Source: Arthrobacter sp. (GTDB lineage Bacteria > Actinomycetota > Actinomycetes > Actinomycetales > Micrococcaceae). From it: a stretch of DNA of 8,417 nt. This document shows, piece after piece, positions 1 to 6,481 of the stretch (its first letter is position 1; each line of letters opens with the position of its first letter). The notes below the pieces were generated by a model, which ran no database searches, was not told the DNA's origin, and worked only from the letters and a program-made list of their open reading frames with translations. The DNA is taken from NCBI GenBank assembly GCA_030147325.1, contig JASLAA010000257.1:1-8417 (forward strand), given 5' to 3'. Made by a program: the position numbers and the translations under genes.

Positions 1-53
1 GTCCTGTGCCGAATTCCGCATCATGAGGTGCAGTGGCGGTCGGAGGTGAGAAG

Positions 54-128
54 TTGCCTGGGGCACCGGTAAAGTGGAGAAGGCTTTCGCGCCACTTCCG
101 TTCTCGAACACCGTTGGGACCAACATGA
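54..128 (+). CDS. Possible 24-codon leader ORF before the lipoprotein gene
   Basis: A strong Shine-Dalgarno (GGAGG at 42-46) sits seven bases before a TTG at 54. The frame runs 24 codons and ends in a TGA at 126-128 that overlaps the lipoprotein ATG at 125 as ATGA, the usual arrangement for translational coupling. The peptide would be short and arginine-rich, with no motif I recognise. Against it: TTG is a rare start, and if the -10-like TAAAGT at 70-75 is the real promoter, the ribosome site is not transcribed. The same Shine-Dalgarno could also belong to something that begins upstream of the window. Speculative. Confidence 0.2.
   Translation: MPGAPVKWRRLSRHFRSRTPLGPT
70..75 (+). promoter_or_regulatory. 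Candidate -10 element of the lipoprotein gene
   Basis: TAAAGT at 70-75 fits the actinobacterial TANNNT -10 pattern. It would start transcription near 82, giving a leader of about 43 bases before the ATG at 125. No convincing -35 lies 16-18 bases upstream, so this is weak. Confidence 0.25.
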
Positions 129-727
129 ACTTCGCACGCACGGCGGCCACCGCCGCCATCACCCTGCTGGCGCTCACAGCCTGCGCCGGAACTCCCGAGT
201 CCTCGACGGCGACCCCGTCGGACACGAAGCCGTCACCCGCGAGCTCCTCCTCGGCCGCCGTCAACATCCAGGTGCCCCCGACCAACGACCTCGTCGGAGA
301 GGCGACACCGGAGGGAGCCAAGGCCTTCCTCTACTACTTCTTCGACCTGAAGGCCTATCTGCTGCAGACGGGTGACGCCCCGGCCGTGCTGGAGGTCCTC
401 GACGGCGCAGCATCCGAGCAGGCCGAGGCGGAGCGGCTGCAGGGCGTGTACGACGACGGCGGCTGGGTCCTCGGCGGCCAGCCCAAGGTGGAGAACGTGT
501 ACCTGACGAGCGCGGAGGACGAGGTGGCGGAGGAAGCGGACGTCACCGCGCTCATCCCGGTCAACCCCGACGCGTACACGGAATTCTCCGAGGACGGGGC
601 CGTCGCCGAGCAGCGTCCCTTCTCCCCGGAGGGCACCATCTACAGCGCGACGATCCGTTACACGGACGGCGCCTGGAAGGTCGTCTCCCTGGAGGAGACC
701 CCCGACGCGGAGCTTCCCGAAGCGTAG
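125..727 (+). CDS. Secreted lipoprotein, DUF6318-like
   Basis: A 200-residue lipoprotein of unknown function, probably anchored to the outer face of the membrane. The start was placed at ATG 125 rather than the in-frame GTG at 74, because only the shorter form begins with a normal signal peptide: Asn-Phe-Ala-Arg, a hydrophobic stretch (about residues 6-16), then the lipobox Leu-Thr-Ala-Cys with the lipidated cysteine at residue 20. A Ser/Thr/Pro/Ala-rich linker (about 22-47) follows, then a compact domain (about 55-190) with a YYFFDLKAYLLQTGD segment, a GGW turn and a TDGAWKVVSLE ending. That pattern resembles the DUF6318 lipoproteins common in Arthrobacter; I make this match from memory and it is moderate. 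The domain is acidic. A GGGA just upstream is a weak ribosome site. It stands alone on its strand, convergent with the MFS gene. No catalytic motif is visible; a ligand-binding or envelope role would be a guess. Confidence 0.85.
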   Translation: MNFARTAATAAITLLALTACAGTPESSTATPSDTKPSPASSSSAAVNIQVPPTNDLVGEATPEGAKAFLYYFFDLKAYLLQTGDAPAVLEVLDGAASEQAEAERLQGVYDDGGWVLGGQPKVENVYLTSAEDEVAEEADVTALIPVNPDAYTEFSEDGAVAEQRPFSPEGTIYSATIRYTDGAWKVVSLEETPDAELPEA

Positions 728-738
728 TCCCACCCGAT

Positions 739-778
739 GACGAAGGGGTGCCACCTGCTGCGGTGGCACCCCTTCGTC
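739..778. terminator. Bidirectional hairpin terminator between convergent genes
   Basis: A perfect 17-bp inverted repeat, 739-755 paired with 762-778, with a six-base loop. It lies 11 bases after the lipoprotein stop and 14 bases outside the MFS stop, so it can end transcription from both sides. There is no clear T-tract on either strand, which is common in high-GC actinobacteria. Confidence 0.85.
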
Positions 779-792
779 GTCCCCGGACCCGG

Positions 793-2145
793 TCAGTGCA
801 GCTTCACGCTCCGGGTCTCCGGCGCGTTGAAGGCCATGAAGACGACGGCGAGCAGGACGAGTCCGCCCGTCAGGGCGAAGGTCAGCGGCAGTCCGAGGTA
901 CGGCCACAGGATGGTTCCGAAGATCAGCGGCACGAGTCCCGCGCCGATGCGCGAGATCGTCGAGGCCCAGCCGAAGCCGCTGCCGCGCAGCTCGGTGGGG
1001 TACAGCTCCGACACGTAGGTGTAGAGGACCGGGATGGCCACCTGCACCACGAAACCGAAGCCCAGCAGCCAGGCCGTCGCCACCGCGGGCAGGTCCAGCG
1101 TCAGCGCGAAGGCCACGAGGAGAACGGCCGAACCGGGGCCCGTGATCGCGAGCAGCCACTTGCGCCCGACCCGTTCCACGAGGAGGGAGGCGGCGATGAC
1201 ACCGAGGAACCCGACGCCGGTCATGAAGGTGGTGGTGATGAACGCGACGGACTGCCCGTATCCCGACTCGATCAGGATGCGGGGCATCCAGGTCAGTGCG
1301 CCGTAGTAGACCAGCAGGATCGTGAGGAACAGGCTCCACGCGGTGAGCGTGATGCGCCAGTCGAAGCGCCAGAGCCCGGTGAGCTGCCCCGAGATGCTGC
1401 CCAGGGAGAGCTTCGGTGTGTCCTCCGGTTCCGGGAGACGCCACTGCCGCTGTTCGCCGCCGGTGCGCGCCACCAGGTCGTCGATGACGTCCCGCGCCTC
1501 GTCCCGCCGGCCGCGCTGGACCAGGTAGAGCGGTGACTCCGGCACACCGCGGCGCACCCAGAACACGAGGAGGGCGGGCAGCACCATGACCAGCATGGCG
1601 TAGCGCCAGTCACCGAACGTGGCGACGATAGTCGTCGTCACCACTCCGCAGAGGAAGGCACCGATGGGCCACCAGGCGTCCATCGCCGTGAGGACGCGGC
1701 CTCGCTGGCGGCGCGGCGTGAACTCGCCGACGAGCGCGTAGTCGACCGGGATGCAGCCTCCCAGGCCGAACCCGGCGAGGAAGCGGAAGACGCAGAACCA
1801 GACGATGTCCGGCGAGAAGGCCCCGAGCACCGTGAAGATCGAGAAGACGAGCAGCGTCAGGGTGAAGGCCTTCTTCCGCCCGATGATGTCCGCCACGGAA
1901 CCCCAGGCGAAGGCGCCGACCGCCATGCCGATGAGGTTCGACGTCGCGATCCAGCCCGCCTGGCCCGGAGAGATTCCCCAGTCACCGATCAGCAGGGGGA
2001 TCAGGTACGCGTTGAGGGTCACGTCCCAGGCGTCGAACATGAAGCCGAGGCCGCCGATGAGGAAGATCTTCCCCTGGACCTTCCAGCGCCAGGGGAGATC
2101 CTGTACCACCTGGTCGCCGGTGGGGAGCTGCGTGTTGATGCTCAT
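793..2145 (-). CDS. MFS transporter, metabolite:H+ symporter type
   Basis: A 450-residue major facilitator superfamily permease of the inner membrane, with about 12 predicted helices in two halves and a charged loop between them (about residues 199-260). Family signatures are visible: motif A after helix 2 (G82..D86..GRKK, residues 82-92) with a weaker copy in the second half (VERVGRK, 323-329); RFLAGFGLGG after helix 4 (121-130); PESPLYL at 202-208 after helix 6; and YPTELRG at 382-388. The PESP and PTELRG motifs place it with the sugar-porter-like/putative metabolite:H+ symporters that include nicotinate (NiaP) and aromatic-acid carriers. Acidic residues Asp38 and Asp41 in helix 1 could carry protons. 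The start was set at ATG 2145 because an AAGG ribosome site lies just upstream; the longer reading adds 53 proline- and arginine-rich residues not typical of MFS proteins. The substrate cannot be told: no catabolic gene is adjacent. It is divergent from purH, so a purine-related substrate is possible but unsupported. Confidence 0.93.
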   Translation of the reverse strand: MSINTQLPTGDQVVQDLPWRWKVQGKIFLIGGLGFMFDAWDVTLNAYLIPLLIGDWGISPGQAGWIATSNLIGMAVGAFAWGSVADIIGRKKAFTLTLLVFSIFTVLGAFSPDIVWFCVFRFLAGFGLGGCIPVDYALVGEFTPRRQRGRVLTAMDAWWPIGAFLCGVVTTTIVATFGDWRYAMLVMVLPALLVFWVRRGVPESPLYLVQRGRRDEARDVIDDLVARTGGEQRQWRLPEPEDTPKLSLGSISGQLTGLWRFDWRITLTAWSLFLTILLVYYGALTWMPRILIESGYGQSVAFITTTFMTGVGFLGVIAASLLVERVGRKWLLAITGPGSAVLLVAFALTLDLPAVATAWLLGFGFVVQVAIPVLYTYVSELYPTELRGSGFGWASTISRIGAGLVPLIFGTILWPYLGLPLTFALTGGLVLLAVVFMAFNAPETRSVKLH

Positions 2146-2169
2146 GATGCCTTCGGGGAGGGGGGCCGG

Positions 2170-2182
2170 GTTCTGCGAGAAC
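2170..2182. promoter_or_regulatory. Dyad GTTCT-gcg-AGAAC, candidate operator of the MFS gene
   Basis: A perfect 5-bp inverted repeat with a three-base centre lies 25 bases upstream of the MFS start codon. It directly overlaps the end of the proposed -10 element on the minus strand, the place where a repressor would block initiation. The arms are short, so chance is possible. Confidence 0.3.
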
Positions 2183-2186
2183 TGTA
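2181..2186 (-). promoter_or_regulatory. Candidate -10 element of the MFS gene
   Basis: Read on the minus strand this is TACAGT, a good TANNNT match. It would start transcription near 2174, about 29 bases before the ATG at 2145. The region where a -35 should lie is GC-rich with no TTGACA resemblance, so activity may depend on an activator or the call may be wrong. Confidence 0.3.
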
Positions 2187-2258
2187 CCGCCAGCCTCGCG
2201 GGCCTCCGGCCGGGCGCGTCATCATTCGTCGTCCGGCCCTCGGAGGGACCCGTCTGGT

Positions 2259-2276
2259 CGGGAGCCGGCGCTCCCG
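2259..2276. repeat. 7-bp dyad in the MFS/purH divergent region
   Basis: CGGGAGC at 2259-2265 is the exact reverse complement of GCTCCCG at 2270-2276, with a CGGC centre. It lies about 14 bases upstream of the proposed purH -35. It could be an operator or a chance palindrome in GC-rich DNA. Confidence 0.3.
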
Positions 2277-2289
2277 TCCGCCACGCCGG

Positions 2290-2316
2290 ATGACCGCGGC
2301 GCACCGCCTATAGACT
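2290..2316 (+). promoter_or_regulatory. Probable purH promoter
   Basis: A -10 TAGACT (2311-2316, within TATAGACT) lies 15 bases after a -35-like ATGACC (2290-2295). The -10 is the only AT-rich patch in the region. Transcription would begin near 2323, leaving a leader of about 32 bases before the GTG at 2355. The spacer is slightly short for a sigma-70-type promoter. Confidence 0.45.
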
Positions 2317-2354
2317 TGTGCGCGACCCAGCGAAGCCGAGTGACGGAGAACTGC

Positions 2355-3959
2355 GTGAGCCTGAACCACCTTGACCGTGTGCCCATCCGCCGAGCGTTGA
2401 TCTCCGTGTTCGACAAGACCGGGCTGGAGGAGCTGGCCCAGGGACTGCACCGGGCCGGCGTCACCATCGTCTCCACGGGTTCGACGGCGCAGCGGATCGC
2501 TGCCGCGGGTGTCCCGGTGACCGAGGTGTCGGAGGTCACCGGATTCCAGGAGACCCTCGACGGACGCGTCAAGACACTGCACCCGAAGGTCCACGCAGGC
2601 ATCCTCGCCGACCGCCGCCGGCAGGAGCACGTCGACCAGCTCACGGAACTCGGGATAGAGGCGTTCGACCTCGTCGTGGTGAACCTCTATCCCTTCGTCG
2701 AGACCGTCCGCTCCGGTGCGGAGCCGGACGCCGTCGTCGAGCAGATCGACATCGGCGGACCGGCGATGGTGCGCTCCGCGGCGAAGAACCACCCGTCGGT
2801 CGCCGTCGTCGTCGACCCCGCCCGTTACGGCGACGTCGTCACGGCCGCTGCCGAGGGCGGCTTCGACCTGCAGGCCCGGCGGCGCCTGGCCGCGCTCGCC
2901 TTCGCGCACACCGCCGCGTACGACGCCGCTGTCGCCTCCTGGACGGCCGAGCAGTTCGACACGGACGACGACTCCTTCAGCTGGCCCGGCTATGCCGGCC
3001 TCGCGCTGGAGCGGTCCGAGATCCTCCGCTACGGCGAGAACCCGCATCAGCAGGCAGCCCTCTACGTGGAGAAGAGTGCGACGCCGGGTATCGCCCAGGC
3101 GGACCAGCTGCACGGCAAAGCCATGAGCTACAACAACTTCGTCGACGCGGATGCAGCCCTCCGTGCTGCCTTCGACTTCGACCAGCCGGCCGTGGCGATC
3201 ATCAAGCACGCCAACCCGTGCGGCGTCGCCGTCGGATCGGCGACTGCGGAGGATCCGATCGCCGACGCGCACGCCAAGGCCCATGCCTGCGATCCGGTCT
3301 CGGCATTCGGCGGCGTGATCGCGGCCAACCGCGAGGTCACCGCGGGCATGGCCCGCGCCGTGAAGGACATCTTCACGGAGGTCGTGATTGCGCCGTCGTT
3401 CTCCGCCGAGGCAGTCGAGATCCTCTCGCAGAAGAAGAACATCCGGCTGCTGACACTGCCCGAGGGCTTCGGGCGCAATCCGGTGGAATTCCGCCAGGTG
3501 TCCGGGGGAGTCCTCATGCAGGTCGCGGACGCCCTCGACGCCGAGGGGGACGATCCGGCCGCCTGGACACTCGCCGCCGGTGCTGCCGCCGATGCCGCCA
3601 CCCTCGCCGATCTCGACTTCGCCTGGAAGGCGTGCCGGGCGGCGAAATCCAACGCCATCCTGCTGGCCCGGGACGGCGCATCCGTCGGTGTCGGTATGGG
3701 GCAGGTCAACCGCGTGGACTCCTGCCGTCTCGCCGTCGAGCGGGCCAACACGCTCACCGGCACGGACCGCGCGCGCGGTTCCGTCGCGGCGTCCGATGCC
3801 TTCTTCCCCTTCGCCGACGGACTCCAGATCCTGCTCGACGCCGGCGTCCGCGCTGTCGTGCAGCCCGGCGGGTCGGTGCGGGACCAGGAGGTCATCGACG
3901 CCGCGGACGCCGCCGGGGTGACGTTGTACCTGACCGGTGCCCGCCACTTCTTCCACTGA
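2355..3959 (+). CDS. purH: Bifunctional AICAR formyltransferase / IMP cyclohydrolase
   Basis: A 534-residue cytoplasmic enzyme for the last two steps of de novo purine synthesis: formyl transfer from 10-formyl-tetrahydrofolate to AICAR, then ring closure to IMP. The N-terminal MGS-like cyclohydrolase domain (about 10-150) has SVFDKTG (17-23), STGSTA (40-45), DGRVKTLHPKVHAGIL (69-84), NLYPF (110-114) and DIGGPAMVRSAAKN (132-145). The transferase domain (about 215-534) has RYGENPHQ (225-232), KHANPCG (284-290) with the catalytic Lys-His pair at 284-285, DPVSAFGG (313-320), GMGQVNRVDS (447-456), FFPFADG (483-489) and the terminal RHFFH. Length is normal and no key motif is missing. The start is GTG 2355 because GGAG at 2345-2348 sits six bases before it; the frame is open back to a TTG at 2316, but that codon overlaps the proposed -10. 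Many actinobacteria have purN just upstream; here the upstream neighbour is a divergent MFS gene and purH has its own promoter. No clear terminator follows, so some read-through into icd is possible. Confidence 0.97.
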   Translation: MSLNHLDRVPIRRALISVFDKTGLEELAQGLHRAGVTIVSTGSTAQRIAAAGVPVTEVSEVTGFQETLDGRVKTLHPKVHAGILADRRRQEHVDQLTELGIEAFDLVVVNLYPFVETVRSGAEPDAVVEQIDIGGPAMVRSAAKNHPSVAVVVDPARYGDVVTAAAEGGFDLQARRRLAALAFAHTAAYDAAVASWTAEQFDTDDDSFSWPGYAGLALERSEILRYGENPHQQAALYVEKSATPGIAQADQLHGKAMSYNNFVDADAALRAAFDFDQPAVAIIKHANPCGVAVGSATAEDPIADAHAKAHACDPVSAFGGVIAANREVTAGMARAVKDIFTEVVIAPSFSAEAVEILSQKKNIRLLTLPEGFGRNPVEFRQVSGGVLMQVADALDAEGDDPAAWTLAAGAAADAATLADLDFAWKACRAAKSNAILLARDGASVGVGMGQVNRVDSCRLAVERANTLTGTDRARGSVAASDAFFPFADGLQILLDAGVRAVVQPGGSVRDQEVIDAADAAGVTLYLTGARHFFH

Positions 3960-4033
3960 TCGTCCGCGGCCCCTACCCGTCGGCAGTACCGCCCCCGCGG
4001 CCCGTCAACGCGCGCCAGAAGGAGTGCCTGCCG

Positions 4034-4064
4034 TTAGGCGAAGGCCGCGGAACCTCGGTAAGTT
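4034..4064 (+). promoter_or_regulatory. Candidate icd promoter
   Basis: TAAGTT at 4059-4064 fits a -10, with TTAGGC (4034-4039) as a poor -35 at a long 19-base spacing. The 166-base gap after purH and the leader of about 55 bases fit separate transcription of icd. The context (CGGTAAG) resembles that of the lipoprotein -10 (CGGTAAA). Confidence 0.3.
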
Positions 4065-4125
4065 AGAGCCGATGGGCAACCCCCAACCGACCGCACAACG
4101 CAAGAGCACCAGGGAGACGCAACCC

Positions 4126-6348
4126 ATGGCCAAGATCATCTACACCCATACTGACGAAGCGCCGATGCTGGCCACCTATTCGTTCCTGCCGATCATCGAG
4201 GCGTTCGCGTCGACGGCGGGTGTCGAGGTGGAGACCAGGGACATCTCGCTGTCGGGCCGCATCATCTCGCTCTTCGGTGACTACCTCACCGAGGACCAGC
4301 GGATGGACGACGCGCTGGCGGAGCTCGGCGCCCTGGCGAAGACGCCGGACGCCAACATCATCAAGCTGCCGAACGTCAGTGCCTCCATCCCGCAGCTCAA
4401 GGCCGCCGTCGCAGAGCTGCAGTCGCAGGGTTACGCCCTGCCGGACTACCCCGACCACCCGTCCACGGATGAGGAGAAGCAGGTCCGGGCGCGCTACGAC
4501 AAGGTCAAGGGCAGTGCCGTGAACCCCGTCCTCCGGGAGGGCAACTCGGACCGCCGGGCTCCTGCGTCCGTGAAGAACTACGCGCGGCAGAACCCGCACA
4601 GCATGGGCGCCTGGACCCCCGAGTCCAAGACCAACGTCGCGCACATGACCAGTGACGATTTCCGCTCGAACGAGAAGTCGGTCGTCATCCCTTCCGACGG
4701 CAGCATCACCATCCAGCACGTCGACGCCGACGGTGCGGTAACTGTGCTCAAGGACGCCTTCCCGGTGCTTGCGGGCGAGGTCGTCGACGGCACCGTGATG
4801 CGGGCCGCAGCGCTGAACGAATTCCTCAAGGCCCAGGTGGCCCGCGCCAAGGACGAGGGAGTGCTGTTCTCGGCGCACCTCAAGGCCACCATGATGAAGG
4901 TCTCCGACCCCATCATCTTCGGCCACGTGGTCCGCGCCTTTTTGCCCGAGCTCTTCGAGACCTACGGCGAGCAGTTGAGCGCTGCGGGCCTGAGCCCGAA
5001 CAACGGCCTGGCCTCGATCCTGGGCGGACTGGACAAGCTCCCCCAGGACGTCCGGGAGGGTGTGCAGCAGGCCATCACCAAGGGCATGGAGGACGGCCCC
5101 GCCATCGCCATGGTGGACTCCGACAAGGGGATCACCAACCTGCACGTCCCGAGCGATGTCATCGTGGACGCTTCCATGCCCGCGATGATCCGGACCTCGG
5201 GTCACATGTGGGGTCCGAACGGCGAGGAAGCCGACACGCTCGCCGTCCTGCCCGACAGCAGCTATGCCGGTATCTACCAGGTCGTCATCGACGACTGCCG
5301 CGCCCACGGCGCCTTCGATCCGACCACCATGGGCACCGTTCCGAACGTCGGTCTGATGGCCCAGGCCGCCGAGGAATACGGCAGCCACGACAAGACCTTC
5401 GAGATCAAGGCCGGGGGCACCGTCCGGGTGGTCGACGCCGAGGGGACCGTGCTGATCGAGCACGACGTCGCGCCCGGCGACATCTGGCGTGCCTGCCAGA
5501 CCAAGGACGCCGCGATCCTCGACTGGGTGAAGCTCGCGGTGACCCGCGCGCGCGCTTCGGCGACGCCGGCCGTGTTCTGGCTCGACGAGAGCAGGGCTCA
5601 CGACGCGACGCTGATCTCCAAGGTCAAGGAATACCTGTCGGACCACCCCGCCGATGACGTCCAGCTCGAGATCATGACCCCTGTCGACGCGACGGCATTC
5701 ACGCTGGAGCGCATCCGCAAGGGTGAGGACACCATCTCGGTGACCGGCAACGTCCTCCGCGACTACCTCACGGACCTCTTCCCGATCCTGGAGCTCGGCA
5801 CCAGCGCGAAGATGCTCTCGGTGGTGCCACTGATGAACGGTGGGGGTCTCTTCGAGACAGGCGCCGGTGGTTCCGCTCCGAAGCACGTCCAGCAGCTCGT
5901 CAAGGAGAACCACCTGCGTTGGGACAGCCTGGGCGAATTCCTCGCCCTGGCCGTCAGCTTCGAGCACCTGGCGACGACGACGGGGAACGCCCGCGCCCAG
6001 ATCCTCGCGGACACCCTGGACCGTGCAACCGGTACCTTCCTGCTGGAGAACAAGTCGCCGAGCCGTCGCGTCGGGGAGATCGACAACCGAGGCAGCCACT
6101 ACTTCCTGGCCCGATACTGGGCGGAGGAGCTGGCCAAGCAGGAGCAGGACGCTGAGCTCGCCGAGAGCTTCGCCAAGGTGGCCGAGGCACTGACGGGCAA
6201 CGAGGACACCATCGTCGCCGAACTGCTCGCCGTGCAGGGTTCACCAACGGACATCGGGGGCTACTACCACCCGGACGTCACCAAGGTGACGCAGGTGATG
6301 CGCCCGTCCGCCAAGCTCTCCGAGGTCCTCGCCATCCTGGCGAAGTAG
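4126..6348 (+). CDS. icd: Monomeric NADP-dependent isocitrate dehydrogenase
   Basis: A 740-residue cytoplasmic TCA-cycle enzyme of the large monomeric class (about 740 residues), unrelated in length to the ~400-residue dimeric enzymes. It oxidatively decarboxylates isocitrate to 2-oxoglutarate and makes NADPH. It aligns end to end, from memory, with the Corynebacterium glutamicum protein, including the MAKIIYTHTDEAP start, KGSAVNPVLREGNSDRRAP (128-146), HLKATMMKVSDPIIFGH (251-267) and the GGYYHP near the end. Residues matching the Azotobacter vinelandii active site appear two positions earlier than in that enzyme: Asn83, Ser130, Arg137, Arg143, Lys253, Asp348, Tyr418, Arg545, Asp546 and Asp550. 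The NADP-phosphate contacts also match (His587, Arg598), supporting NADP over NAD. The start is ATG 4126, preceded by GGGAG at 4112-4116. The frame is open upstream, but the extension overlaps the end of purH and has no family counterpart. It is the last gene before a strong terminator. Confidence 0.98.
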   Translation: MAKIIYTHTDEAPMLATYSFLPIIEAFASTAGVEVETRDISLSGRIISLFGDYLTEDQRMDDALAELGALAKTPDANIIKLPNVSASIPQLKAAVAELQSQGYALPDYPDHPSTDEEKQVRARYDKVKGSAVNPVLREGNSDRRAPASVKNYARQNPHSMGAWTPESKTNVAHMTSDDFRSNEKSVVIPSDGSITIQHVDADGAVTVLKDAFPVLAGEVVDGTVMRAAALNEFLKAQVARAKDEGVLFSAHLKATMMKVSDPIIFGHVVRAFLPELFETYGEQLSAAGLSPNNGLASILGGLDKLPQDVREGVQQAITKGMEDGPAIAMVDSDKGITNLHVPSDVIVDASMPAMIRTSGHMWGPNGEEADTLAVLPDSSYAGIYQVVIDDCRAHGAFDPTTMGTVPNVGLMAQAAEEYGSHDKTFEIKAGGTVRVVDAEGTVLIEHDVAPGDIWRACQTKDAAILDWVKLAVTRARASATPAVFWLDESRAHDATLISKVKEYLSDHPADDVQLEIMTPVDATAFTLERIRKGEDTISVTGNVLRDYLTDLFPILELGTSAKMLSVVPLMNGGGLFETGAGGSAPKHVQQLVKENHLRWDSLGEFLALAVSFEHLATTTGNARAQILADTLDRATGTFLLENKSPSRRVGEIDNRGSHYFLARYWAEELAKQEQDAELAESFAKVAEALTGNEDTIVAELLAVQGSPTDIGGYYHPDVTKVTQVMRPSAKLSEVLAILAK

Positions 6349-6363
6349 GACCTGCAGCACTTC

Positions 6364-6403
6364 CGACAGCCGGTGTACCGCTCCTGCGGTACACCGGCTG
6401 TCG
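6364..6403 (+). terminator. Hairpin terminator after icd
   Basis: A perfect 18-bp inverted repeat, 6364-6381 paired with 6386-6403, closed by a TCCT tetraloop, beginning 15 bases after the icd stop. There is no U-tract. It separates the housekeeping block from the surface-protein block. Confidence 0.9.
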
Positions 6404-6416
6404 CATCTCCAGACCC

Positions 6417-6446
6417 TTTACAACCTCCCGCCGAGCGGATTAGTGT
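6417..6446 (+). promoter_or_regulatory. Promoter of the heptad-repeat surface protein
   Basis: TTTACA (-35, 6417-6422) and TAGTGT (-10, 6441-6446) are separated by 18 bases, the best sigma-70-type pair in the window. Transcription would begin near 6453, about 30 bases before the ATG at 6482. Confidence 0.55.
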
Positions 6447-6481
6447 GGCCGGAAGGTCTCAGCCTCGGGGGTGGTAATGCA

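Noticed and set aside
233..1444. A minus-strand frame crossing the lipoprotein gene and the convergent terminator into the MFS gene
   Set aside because: It runs through a 17-bp hairpin and lies out of frame with the MFS gene, which has clear family motifs in another frame.
748..1536. A 262-codon plus-strand frame opposite the MFS gene
   Set aside because: Extremely Arg/Glu/Gly/Gln-rich composition with no domain; an antisense shadow.
2142..3956. A 604-codon open frame on the minus strand across purH
   Set aside because: It is antisense to a certain gene. Long antisense frames are expected where third codon positions are nearly all G or C, and the protein resembles no family.
3960..4070. A rho-independent terminator between purH and icd
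   Set aside because: Only a 4-bp hairpin near 4026-4039 and widely separated CCGCGG arms were found; neither makes a convincing stem.
4063..6099. A 678-codon open frame on the minus strand across icd
   Set aside because: It is the antisense shadow of a highly conserved enzyme in GC-rich DNA. It has no recognisable domain, an Arg/Gly/Val/Asp-rich composition and no ribosome site.
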